Below are positions 1 to 6,890 of a DNA stretch of 8,748 nt, in pieces (positions within the stretch are counted from its first letter, which is position 1; every line of letters begins with the position of its first letter). The position numbers and the translations under genes were made by a program. The stretch spans positions 32,525-41,272 of the forward strand of contig DBVN01000021.1 of assembly GCA_002308515.1 (NCBI GenBank). Reading direction: 5' to 3'. A model generated the notes under the pieces. It was not told the origin of the DNA. It did no database searches and was given only the letters and a program-made list of their open reading frames with translations. The DNA is from Verrucomicrobia bacterium UBA1263. Its GTDB lineage: Bacteria > Verrucomicrobiota > Verrucomicrobiia > Limisphaerales > UBA1412.

Positions 1-1
1 T

Positions 2-106
2 CTCCGCCGCTCTTCCATCCAGGCGGCGGAACTGAAGCTGGAAAACGGTACGCTGACCTGCGACCGCGACCGGGAGTTTGATTTCTATCTTCCTGATCAG
101 GAGTAG
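2..106 (+). CDS. C-terminal fragment of an unidentified protein upstream of Fic
   Basis: An open frame enters from the left edge and stops at TAG 104-106, giving 34 residues that end in FDFYLPDQE. It is rich in charged residues (ENGTLTCDRDREFDFY). It shares the reading frame and strand of the Fic gene, ends 6 bases before its ATG, and its last codons contain the AGGAG site for that gene, so the two are very probably co-transcribed and translationally coupled. That makes this protein a candidate functional partner (antitoxin, regulator or substrate). I do not recognise the family from so short a tail; the reading frame is inferred from continuity and spacing only. Confidence 0.55.
   Translation, partial: LRRSSIQAAELKLENGTLTCDRDREFDFYLPDQE
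99..103 (+). promoter_or_regulatory. Strong ribosome binding site of the Fic gene
   Basis: AGGAG lies 9 bases before ATG 113, inside the last codons of the upstream gene. It is the clearest Shine-Dalgarno site in the window, fixes the Fic start and suggests translational coupling. Confidence 0.75.
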
Positions 107-112
107 AGTATT

Positions 113-1663
113 ATGTTCATCAATGACTTCAAAAACTTCGGGGTCACCTCGGCCTCTGCCAGTCAGAAGCGGCCGGCGGGCTATGCTTTTCTGGTGGAGA
201 AGTATCAACTGGCCGTCATCCCGAACTGGCACATCTCCTACATCGGCGAGAACGAGAGTTTCTGGTACGTCATCCAGGAGAATCAGGTGGAGGAGACTTA
301 CCCGGCGGCGTACTGGCCGGGAGAAGATGACGCCGCCCAACTGCAGTTTGCCCTGCGGCATGACACGGTGAACCTGGGGATTCTCTCCGTCTTATTTGAA
401 GTCATTCCAACAGAAACAGTTTTAAAATCTGTTCAAGACCATTCTCAAGAGGACTGGTGCCGTGTCCTCTGGTTCCTTTATGAATTCCTGACCGGCAAGC
501 GGTTAGAGCTGCCGGATCTGACCGAGGGCGAAACGATCCCCATTCTGGATCCGCGTCTCTTCTATACGCTGGATCCGGGAGAATTTATTCCCCGCCAGCG
601 TGTTCTGAACAATCTGACAGGCGATGCCGCTTTCTGTCCGCTGATCCGCCGCACGGATAAGCTGGCCGAAATGGAGAAGAAAAACCTTCAGGCCCGCTGC
701 GAGGAAGTGGTCAAGTCCTATCCTCCGGCACTGCTGAAGCGCGCCCTGACCTATCTGCACAAGAAAGAGACCCGCTCCTCCTTTGAGATCGAGCATATCC
801 AGCCCGACAACTCCCGCACCGGCAAATTCGTCACCCTGCTGGAACGCGCGGAACAGACCGACTTCTGCCGCAAGGAACAGCTGATCGAGATCCAAAATCA
901 GGTGGTGGATGAGCGCTTCCGCGACAGCGACTACCGCAAAGATCAGAACTACGTGGGACAGAGCATTTCCCATCGCCGGGAGATCATCCACTATATATGC
1001 CCCCGGCCGGAAGATCTGCCCGCGCTCATGGACGGACTGCTGCACACGCATCAGATGATGAAGAACGGCGGTCTGCATCCGGTCGTCCACGCGGCGGCGG
1101 TGGCTTTTGCCTTCGTTTTCATGCACCCCTTCAATGACGGGAACGGGCGCATCCATCGTTTTCTGATCAATAACATCCTTTCCCAGAGCCATTTCATCCC
1201 GGCCGGGATCACGTTCCCCATTTCCGCGGCCATGCTCAAGGATCCCAAGCTGTACGATCAGGCGCTGGAGACCTTCTCCAAACCGCTCATCAAGATCACG
1301 CAGTACACACTGGACGCGATGGGACGCATGACCGTCCACAATGAGACCGCGCGCTGGTACCGGTATGTGGATATGACCGTCCAGACCGAGGCGCTGTTTG
1401 AATTCATCGCGCGCACGATCGAGGATGAGCTGGTGGAAGAGCTGGATTTCCTCAATCAGTATGACCAAACGAAGGAAAAACTTCAGACCGTGGTGGATAT
1501 GCCCGATCAGCTGGTGGATCTCTTCATCCGGCTGTGCGGACAAAACGGCGGACGGCTCTCTACCAAAAAACGGAAAGACCACTTCAGCTTCCTCTCCGAT
1601 GAGGAACTGACCCAAATGGAATCCATTGTCCAGGAGGGGTATAGGCTCGATCCTTCGCTGTAA
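113..1663 (+). CDS. Fic-domain protein (probable AMP transferase)
   Basis: This 516-residue protein carries the complete Fic active-site motif HPFNDGNGRIHR at residues 338-349. H338 is the expected catalytic base and the following GNGR loop the expected nucleotide-phosphate binder. Fic enzymes transfer AMP (less often other nucleotide parts) to a hydroxyl side chain of a target protein. About 110 residues earlier, SSFEIEH (222-228) fits the S/T-xxx-E part of the class II inhibitory helix, with E227 as the candidate autoinhibitory glutamate, although H228 replaces the usual G/N. Residues 1-200 form an N-terminal region I cannot assign, and 360-516 form a helical tail possibly ending in a winged-helix-like part. 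The length fits the large, self-inhibited cytoplasmic Fic proteins rather than small Doc toxins. The start at 113 is supported by AGGAG (99-103) with 9-base spacing. A locally AT-rich stretch covers codons 92-113. The target is unknown. Confidence 0.93.
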   Translation: MFINDFKNFGVTSASASQKRPAGYAFLVEKYQLAVIPNWHISYIGENESFWYVIQENQVEETYPAAYWPGEDDAAQLQFALRHDTVNLGILSVLFEVIPTETVLKSVQDHSQEDWCRVLWFLYEFLTGKRLELPDLTEGETIPILDPRLFYTLDPGEFIPRQRVLNNLTGDAAFCPLIRRTDKLAEMEKKNLQARCEEVVKSYPPALLKRALTYLHKKETRSSFEIEHIQPDNSRTGKFVTLLERAEQTDFCRKEQLIEIQNQVVDERFRDSDYRKDQNYVGQSISHRREIIHYICPRPEDLPALMDGLLHTHQMMKNGGLHPVVHAAAVAFAFVFMHPFNDGNGRIHRFLINNILSQSHFIPAGITFPISAAMLKDPKLYDQALETFSKPLIKITQYTLDAMGRMTVHNETARWYRYVDMTVQTEALFEFIARTIEDELVEELDFLNQYDQTKEKLQTVVDMPDQLVDLFIRLCGQNGGRLSTKKRKDHFSFLSDEELTQMESIVQEGYRLDPSL

Positions 1664-1687
1664 TTCGACACTCTCCCCTGTTTTGTG

Positions 1688-1716
1688 TTGAAAAATGAGG
1701 CCGTCCCGGCTATTCT
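1688..1716 (+). promoter_or_regulatory. Promoter of the esterase-hydrolase-glycosidase operon
   Basis: TTGAAA (1688-1693) and TATTCT (1711-1716) are separated by exactly 17 bases, a good match to a sigma-70-type promoter. Transcription would begin near 1723, leaving a leader of about 10-25 bases before ATG 1734 or 1746. This argues against an upstream TTG start at 1719, which would precede the transcript start. The site lies in the 82-base gap after the Fic gene, in which I see no convincing terminator. Confidence 0.55.
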
Positions 1717-1745
1717 AGTTGTCGCGTATTGCTATGACAGAGAAG

Positions 1746-2645
1746 ATGAAGAGTTTATTGCTGTGTGTGTGCCTGACCTGCGCGTTCAGTCTTCAGGCCG
1801 AAGTCGTCCGCTTGTGGGAAGGCGATGCCCCCGGCGCGATGGGCAAAGAAGAGAAAGACATCCCCACTCTGACTATATTCCGTCCGGAGAAACCGAACGG
1901 CGCCGCCATGATCCTGACTCCCGGCGGCGGTTATCATCATGTCTCCACATACGAGGGAACCGGCAACGCTCTTTATTTAAATCAATACGGCATCACGGCT
2001 TTTGTCCTGAAATACCGTGTGGATCCCTACCGTCATCCGGCCATGCTCCAGGATGTGCAGCGCGCCATCCGTCTGGTCCGCTACAATGCCGAAAAATGGG
2101 GAGTGGATCCTGAACGTGTTGGTGTGATGGGTGGTTCCGCCGGCGGTCATCTTTCCTGCATGGCGGTCGTCCACGGTGAAGACGCAAACGACAAGGTGCT
2201 GGATCCGATCGAGCGTCTCAGCTCGCGTCCCAATATCGGCGTGCTTTGCTACGCGGTCATCACGATGATGGGCAATGAATTTGTTCCGGGTGAATTTGCC
2301 GACATGGAATCCAAGGACTGTCTGCTGGGCAAGGGTGAATTCCCTGACGGATTATGCGCCTATCTGAGCGGTGAGAAGATGGTCTCGAAAAAGACTCCCC
2401 CCTGCTTCATCTGGAACACGCTGGAAGATGACGACGTGGCCGTGGAAAACGCGCTGGACTTTGCCCAGGCGCTCCGCAAAAACTCGATCCCCTTCGCGCT
2501 GCATGTTTATGAAAAAGGCGGTCACGGATACGCGCCCATCGAGTGGAAAAACGTGGACGGCAAACCTCAGCTGACCGGCAAGGAACCGCATCCCTGGGCT
2601 AAAGACTTGATCGAGTGGCTCAAGATCCGTCACTTTGTGGAATAA
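1746..2645 (+). CDS. Secreted alpha/beta-hydrolase, acetyl-xylan/feruloyl esterase-like
   Basis: From ATG 1746 the product has 299 residues and opens with a signal peptide (MKSLLLCVCLTCAFSLQA, probable cut before EVVRLW). It then follows the bacterial esterase/lipase fold: oxyanion-type PGGGYHH near residue 60, nucleophile elbow GGSAGG with S131, the acid in TLEDDDVAVEN (D228 best aligned, D229/D230 alternatives) and H260 in KGGHGY. These motifs resemble the BD-FAE/XynB-type hydrolases of gut bacteria, which remove acetyl or feruloyl groups from plant or host polysaccharides. ATG 1734, four codons upstream, is an alternative start. AGAGAAG lies directly before 1746, too close for a typical Shine-Dalgarno, so the start rests on the signal peptide and the promoter. 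The gene leads a three-gene operon, 12 bases from the next gene. The exact ester substrate cannot be read from sequence. Confidence 0.88.
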   Translation: MKSLLLCVCLTCAFSLQAEVVRLWEGDAPGAMGKEEKDIPTLTIFRPEKPNGAAMILTPGGGYHHVSTYEGTGNALYLNQYGITAFVLKYRVDPYRHPAMLQDVQRAIRLVRYNAEKWGVDPERVGVMGGSAGGHLSCMAVVHGEDANDKVLDPIERLSSRPNIGVLCYAVITMMGNEFVPGEFADMESKDCLLGKGEFPDGLCAYLSGEKMVSKKTPPCFIWNTLEDDDVAVENALDFAQALRKNSIPFALHVYEKGGHGYAPIEWKNVDGKPQLTGKEPHPWAKDLIEWLKIRHFVE

Positions 2646-2657
2646 TCAGAGGCCGGT

Positions 2658-3479
2658 ATGAGCAAACACAAATACAGTTTCAAATCCGTGCTGCTTCGGG
2701 TACTGGGGACATTGTTTGTCCTGTACGTCCTGATCGGATTCGTATGCTGGCTACGGCTGGACAGCATGATGTTCCATCCGCAGGACACCGTGTTCCCCGA
2801 ACAACTGAAGGAACAACTTTTCGATCTGGAATGGAACGGTGAGAAAATCTCCTGTCTGTATCTGAAAAATGAAAACGCCTCCAAGACGATCCTCTACAGT
2901 CACGGAAATGCGGAGGACATCGCAAGCCGCAACTGGATCTTTCAGGAATATGTGAAGAACGGTTTTTCCGTGATGGCTTATGACTATCCGGGCTACGGTT
3001 TCAGCAGCGGCCGTCCCACCGAGGCCGGTGTTTATGGATCGGCGGACGCGGCCTATCTCTACCTGACGGAAAAGCTCGGCATCCGTCCGGCAGACATTGT
3101 TGTTTACGGTCGCTCCATCGGAAGCGGTCCTTCGCATTATCTGGCCGAAAAATATCCCGTCGGCGGGCTGGTCATCGAATGCGGTTTCACCAGCATCGTC
3201 CGTGTGGGCGTAAACCACAGCATCTTTCCCTTTGACGCTTTTCCCAACATCAAGCGGATACAAAACATTCACTGCCCTGTCCTGTACTTCCACGGTGAAC
3301 AGGATACGACCGTTCCTTTCTGGCACGGCGAAAAAATGTACTCGCTGGCCAACGAACCCAAACAGAGTTTATGGGTCCCCAACTGCGGCCACAGCAATAT
3401 CATCCAGACTGTTCCCGATGATTACTGGAAAACATTGAAAGACTTCATCAACAATTTAGATACAATAAACAAAAAATAA
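2658..3479 (+). CDS. Membrane-anchored alpha/beta-hydrolase (BEM46/ABHD17-like)
   Basis: The 273-residue product starts with a basic segment and one hydrophobic helix (about residues 11-32), so it is probably anchored in the inner membrane with the catalytic domain outside the cytoplasm. The hydrolase part shows SHGNAED (81-87, oxyanion strand), YDYPGYGFSSG, nucleophile elbow GRSIGSG with S153, acid D216 in HGEQDTTVPF and H245 in NCGHSN, a complete triad. This layout is that of the BEM46/ABHD13/ABHD17 group, whose bacterial members are serine hydrolases of mostly unknown substrate (thioester, ester or peptide). AGAGG (2648-2652) five bases before ATG 2658 supports the start. It sits 12 bases after the secreted esterase and 2 bases before the glycosidase gene, so it probably serves the same degradative pathway. 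A second esterase or a lipid/acyl-processing role are both possible. Confidence 0.87.
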   Translation: MSKHKYSFKSVLLRVLGTLFVLYVLIGFVCWLRLDSMMFHPQDTVFPEQLKEQLFDLEWNGEKISCLYLKNENASKTILYSHGNAEDIASRNWIFQEYVKNGFSVMAYDYPGYGFSSGRPTEAGVYGSADAAYLYLTEKLGIRPADIVVYGRSIGSGPSHYLAEKYPVGGLVIECGFTSIVRVGVNHSIFPFDAFPNIKRIQNIHCPVLYFHGEQDTTVPFWHGEKMYSLANEPKQSLWVPNCGHSNIIQTVPDDYWKTLKDFINNLDTINKK

Positions 3480-3481
3480 AT

Positions 3482-6400
3482 ATGAATAAAATTTTCACGA
3501 TCCTTTTCTGTTCTGCGCTTCTGAGTTTTTCCTCCTACGCGCAATCTCCCGACGGCACCAGCCAGTATCAGCCTTTCGCTCCGGACGGTATCCCATTCTG
3601 TGTGGCGAAGACACCCTGGCAGGTGGAAGAACGCGGCAATCACCGTGCGATCGTTCATATCCCCGGAGACGCAAAAAACGCGGATGCCGTCCGTGTGGAA
3701 CTGCCCTGGAGACGCCCCGACCTGAGACCTGAAACCAAGGGTATCATCGTGATAGACAGTCTGACCAGAGCGCGCATCCGCGAAGTGACGGCTGCGGACT
3801 TTTCCTCAGAGAAAGCGACCATCGTTTTCCGGCCCAGCGGCAACCCGGATTACGAAATCTATTATCTGCCCTATCACTACCGCTGGGATTGGGATGATGC
3901 CCGCTACGGCGAGCCGTGGAATGATTATCTGCCGCTGACCTACCTGGGCAACACCAACTGGCTCCGGGCTCTGTCTCAAAACAAGACCACTCTTCCTACC
4001 GCAAAGGTGGAGCGTTTTGAGAGCCGTACCGAGTTTGACGCTTTCACCCCGATGGGACTGGCCGCTACCCAGAAAGAAATGAATGATCTGGCAAAGGAAT
4101 ATACGGAGAATCCCGTCCTCTTTCTGGAAGACCGCGCTTTCCCGATCCGCCTGGAGCATCAACTGCCCGTCCGCTGGATCCAGAACGGGCAACACACGCA
4201 TTTCAAAGGCACCGCTCTGCGCAATGAATACTACGTCTGGCAGATCGGAGCCTGGGCCGCTCACGGCGCGATCACGAATGTCCAGCTTCAGTTCTCTGAT
4301 CTGACCTCTGCCGGCAGCAAGGCCCGGATCGCCAAAAAAGAGATCACCTGCTTTAATCTGGAAGGCACGAACTGGGACGGGAGCCCCATCCGCTTCAACG
4401 TGGATATACCCGAAAGAAAAGTACAGGCTCTCTGGTGCGGCGTGCAGATCCCGGAAGACATCACCCCCGGCACTTATACCGGCAAGATCACCTTTACCGC
4501 GGACGATGCCAAGACCGGCAAACCTGTTCCTCCGCAAACTTTGACCATCAGCATCGATGTACAGGAAGAGACCATCCCTGACAAAGGCGACAGTGAGCTG
4601 TGGCGGCACTCCCGGCTACGCTGGCTCAATTCCACACTGGGAATGGACAACCATCCGGTGGCACCCTTCGGAGCAATGGAGGTCAAAGGGAACCTCATCC
4701 AGGCCACCGGCAAATCTCTGAGGCTCGCCCCGAACGGTCTGCCCCAAAGCATCCTTATCAATAATCGTCAAGTGCTGGATTCCATTATCAGATTTATCGT
4801 CAAAATCAAAGACACCTCCATCACTTTCAAGGCGGAAAACCTCTCCATTACACAGGATGATGACGGACTTGTCTCCTGGACAACTGATTCGGAACAGGAA
4901 GGCATCACCTTCCACTGCCGGGGATACATGGAATATGACGGCTACATCCATTATAACATCACTATCTCTTCCAAGAGCAATATCAAAATAGACGATGTCC
5001 AGCTTGTCACCAGCTACACGCCCTACGCCTCGGAACACTTCATGGGCGCGGGCTTCTCCGGCGGCAGACGGCCCGCCGAATACTCCAAAGACTGGAACGG
5101 CCCCTGGGACAGCTACTGGATCGGCAATGAACTGGCCGGTCTGCACACAGAGTTTCTGGGCGGCACCTATCACGGGCCGCTGATCAATGAATACAAACCG
5201 GAACCGGCTCCCTCCTGGAACAACGGAGGAAAAGGCCAGTTGACTATGACCTCGAACGATCCGGTCGCCGTCAAAGTCGGCCGGGCGACCATCCTCAAAT
5301 CCGGTGCCAGAGTCCTGGTTTCCACCGGCGCGTTCGATCTCAGGAACAGCGCGAAGGATTTCGAGTTTGCCCTGCTGATCACTCCGCTCAAGCCGCTCAA
5401 TACCGCCAAACATTTTTCCGAACGCTACTACCACGCCGACCCTTCCGGCTTCGACAAAGCCGCTGAAGAAGGTGCCAACGTAGCCAACATCCATCACGCC
5501 CGATCCCTCAATCCCGTGATCAATTATCCCTTCCTCGTCCGGCAGCCGCTGACCGATTTCGTTGCCAAACAGCACGAACACGGCCGCAAAGTCAAACTCT
5601 ACTACACCATCCGCGAGCTGACCACGCACACCGTCGAAGTCTATGCCCTCAAGAGCCTCGATCATGAGATCTTCCTGGGCGGGGTCGGCTACGGAATCCC
5701 CTGGGACTGCGAACATCTGATAGACGACTACAAACCCGCCTGGTACACTCCGCTGCCCGGAGAGACCTCCGATGCCGCTCTCGTCCTGAATCCCTTCTCA
5801 CGCTGGATCAACTACTATCTGGAAGGTCTGGACTGGATGATGAAGAACTACAAAATAGACGGCATCTACATGGACGATGTCTCCTTTGACCGGCCTGTTC
5901 TCAAACGGATGCGCAAGATCATGTACGCCAATGATCCCGGCGCTCTCATTGATCTCCACTCTCACCGCCAGTACTCCGCCGGTCCCATGAACCAGTACAC
6001 CGGCTTCTTCCCCTACGTGGACCGGCTCTGGTTCGGCGAAGGCTTCCAATACAACCAAATGAATCCCGACGAATGGTTCGTTACCTTCTCCGGGATCCCC
6101 TTTGGTGTCATGAGCGAGATGCTTCAGGACGGCGGCAACCGTTTTCTCGGTATGCTTTACGGCGCGACGGCGCGCCACTCCTACGGTCCATTCTCGCCCG
6201 TTCCTGTCTGGGATCTCTGGAGATCCTTCGGCATCGAAGACGCCAAAATGATCGGCTACTGGAACGACCTCTGCCCTGTGCGGACAGATAACCTCAGCGT
6301 CAAAGCCACCGTCTATACCAAACCGGGCAAAGCTCTGGTCTCCATCGGCAACTTTGACACACAGGAACAAGAGACCCGTCTGAGCATAGACTGGAAAGCT

Positions 6401-6535
6401 CTGGGACTGGATCCCGAAAAAGCGCGGATCACCGCTCCCGAAGTGAAAGACTTCCAAAGCGCCCGTTCGTTCAAAGCCGATGAGCCCATCCCCGTCAAAC
6501 CCAAAGAAGGCTGGCTCCTCCTCATCGAGGAATGA
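3482..6535 (+). CDS. Large secreted putative glycoside hydrolase (GH123-N/DUF6067-like)
   Basis: The 1017-residue protein has a signal peptide (MNKIFTILFCSALLSFSSYA, cut before Q). Residues ~25-370 look like beta-rich carbohydrate-binding modules. Residues ~375-650 contain ELWRHSRLRWLNSTLGMDN and a sandwich-like section ending near the WDSYWIGNELAGLHTEFLGG stretch, which recalls the DUF6067 / GH123 N-terminal family; this family call is from memory of its motifs. Residues ~660-930 look like a TIM-barrel glycosidase: DGIYMDDVSFDR (793-804), LWFGEGF with E853, and PDEW with D863/E864 are candidate catalytic sites. A small beta domain closes the protein. GH123 proper acts on beta-linked N-acetylgalactosamine, but this barrel differs and the substrate is open. 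ATG 3482 follows the previous stop by 2 bases with only an A-rich tract and no Shine-Dalgarno, so translation probably depends on coupling. It is the last gene of the operon. Confidence 0.75.
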   Translation: MNKIFTILFCSALLSFSSYAQSPDGTSQYQPFAPDGIPFCVAKTPWQVEERGNHRAIVHIPGDAKNADAVRVELPWRRPDLRPETKGIIVIDSLTRARIREVTAADFSSEKATIVFRPSGNPDYEIYYLPYHYRWDWDDARYGEPWNDYLPLTYLGNTNWLRALSQNKTTLPTAKVERFESRTEFDAFTPMGLAATQKEMNDLAKEYTENPVLFLEDRAFPIRLEHQLPVRWIQNGQHTHFKGTALRNEYYVWQIGAWAAHGAITNVQLQFSDLTSAGSKARIAKKEITCFNLEGTNWDGSPIRFNVDIPERKVQALWCGVQIPEDITPGTYTGKITFTADDAKTGKPVPPQTLTISIDVQEETIPDKGDSELWRHSRLRWLNSTLGMDNHPVAPFGAMEVKGNLIQATGKSLRLAPNGLPQSILINNRQVLDSIIRFIVKIKDTSITFKAENLSITQDDDGLVSWTTDSEQEGITFHCRGYMEYDGYIHYNITISSKSNIKIDDVQLVTSYTPYASEHFMGAGFSGGRRPAEYSKDWNGPWDSYWIGNELAGLHTEFLGGTYHGPLINEYKPEPAPSWNNGGKGQLTMTSNDPVAVKVGRATILKSGARVLVSTGAFDLRNSAKDFEFALLITPLKPLNTAKHFSERYYHADPSGFDKAAEEGANVANIHHARSLNPVINYPFLVRQPLTDFVAKQHEHGRKVKLYYTIRELTTHTVEVYALKSLDHEIFLGGVGYGIPWDCEHLIDDYKPAWYTPLPGETSDAALVLNPFSRWINYYLEGLDWMMKNYKIDGIYMDDVSFDRPVLKRMRKIMYANDPGALIDLHSHRQYSAGPMNQYTGFFPYVDRLWFGEGFQYNQMNPDEWFVTFSGIPFGVMSEMLQDGGNRFLGMLYGATARHSYGPFSPVPVWDLWRSFGIEDAKMIGYWNDLCPVRTDNLSVKATVYTKPGKALVSIGNFDTQEQETRLSIDWKALGLDPEKARITAPEVKDFQSARSFKADEPIPVKPKEGWLLLIEE

Positions 6536-6544
6536 TCCTGTAAA

Positions 6545-6568
6545 ATCCCGATGGGATCCATTCTGAAA
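6545..6568 (-). repeat. Inverted copy of the C-run/G-run hairpin unit
   Basis: Hairpin ATCCC-GAT-GGGAT (6545-6557) is followed by ATTCTGAAA (6560-6568). Read on the minus strand, the 24 bases match 6816-6839 at 20 positions (shared TTTCAGAATG, then ATCCC, then CGGG), so this is a second, oppositely oriented copy of a unit in the cluster further right. It starts 9 bases after the glycosidase stop and may help end that transcript, but no T-run follows the stem. Confidence 0.6.
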
Positions 6569-6586
6569 ACCCGGAACGGGGAATAT

Positions 6587-6637
6587 GTAGAGCCGCGCGA
6601 CTCGCGCGGCTGAGACGACCGAATCGGCCGTCTCTAC
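6587..6637. repeat. REP/BIME-like pair of inverted palindromes with GTAG ends
   Basis: GTAG (6587-6590) is followed at once by a perfect 9-bp hairpin, AGCCGCGCG (6591-6599), loop ACT, CGCGCGGCT (6603-6611). A second hairpin follows: GAGACG (6612-6617), one A/C mismatch, CCG-AAT-CGG, CGTCTC (6629-6634), ending CTAC (6634-6637), the complement of GTAG. The pair is therefore two REP-like units in opposite orientation. A GTAG tetranucleotide beside an imperfect palindrome is the hallmark of REP sequences moved by RAYT (Y1 HUH) transposases. No RAYT gene is in the window, so the link to that family is inference from architecture. Confidence 0.65.
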
Positions 6638-6656
6638 GGCTCAAATTGTTATTGAA

Positions 6657-6718
6657 CAACAATTTAACTGTGTAAATCTGTATTCATCCGTGGTTCTTTT
6701 AATACCATCCGAGGTTCT
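6657..6718 (+). repeat. Direct repeat, copy 1 (ATCTGTG-type decamers)
   Basis: It begins CAACAATTTA and runs to GAGGTTCT. Its first 46 bases match copy 2 (6891-6951) at 41 positions. Inside it, AACTGTGTAA, ATCTGTATTC and ATCCGTGGTT (6666-6695) are consecutive degenerate 10-base units, and ATCCGAGGTT (6707-6716) recurs after a T-rich spacer. It lies 19 bases beyond the CTAC end of the BIME. Confidence 0.7.
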
Positions 6719-6724
6719 TTCTTG

Positions 6725-6850
6725 CCACCCCTTCAGGGTGGAAATGATGGGGGCATCCGTTACCGGGGGTTACGCTTCGCTTACCCCCGGCTATTATCCT
6801 ATCACCCCTACGGGGTTTCAGAATGAATCCCTCCGGGGTTTTCATAATGA
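6725..6850. repeat. Cluster of C-run/G-run hairpins
   Basis: Four stems lie in a row: CCACCC-CTTCA-GGGTGG (6725-6741); CCGGGGGT (6763-6770) with ACCCCCGG (6783-6790) around a loop containing GC-TTC-GC; ACCCC-TAC-GGGGT (6804-6816); and ATCCC-TCC-GGGGT (6827-6839, one T-G wobble). The last two belong to a roughly 23-base direct repeat, each followed by TTTCA[GT]AATGA-like sequence (6816-6826 and 6837-6849). A similar hairpin in inverted orientation lies at 6545. The pattern resembles dispersed noncoding hairpin repeats of environmental bacteria, function unknown. None of the stems is followed by a T-run, so they are not ordinary terminators. Confidence 0.65.
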
Positions 6851-6874
6851 GACGCGCGGATCGCGCATCTCTAC
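6849..6874 (-). repeat. Single REP-like palindrome
   Basis: On the plus strand AGA (6850-6852), a C/A mismatch, GCGCG (6854-6858), loop GAT, CGCGC (6862-6866) and TCT (6868-6870) form a stem that ends in CTAC (6871-6874). Read on the minus strand it is GTAG plus palindrome, in the same orientation as the right half of the BIME at 6612-6637. Like that unit it is followed by a CAACAATTTA direct repeat, here 16 bases on. Confidence 0.6.
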
Positions 6875-6890
6875 ATAACACATTTTTATT

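Noticed and set aside
503..1615. Long minus-strand open frame opposite the Fic gene
   Set aside because: It is the mirror of a GC-rich gene with a strong Fic motif on the plus strand. The translation shows no domain and there is no ribosome site. The same applies to minus-strand frames at 3806-4609, 4616-5716 and 5798-6457, and to the plus-strand frame 7496-8266 opposite the DUF1080 gene.
1719..1745. Upstream TTG start for the esterase
   Set aside because: It lies before the predicted transcript start of the TTGAAA/TATTCT promoter and would add residues before an already normal signal peptide.
1685..2113. 142-codon plus-strand frame overlapping the esterase
   Set aside because: Its translation is low-complexity and arginine-rich, whereas the overlapping frame has a signal peptide and a full esterase triad.
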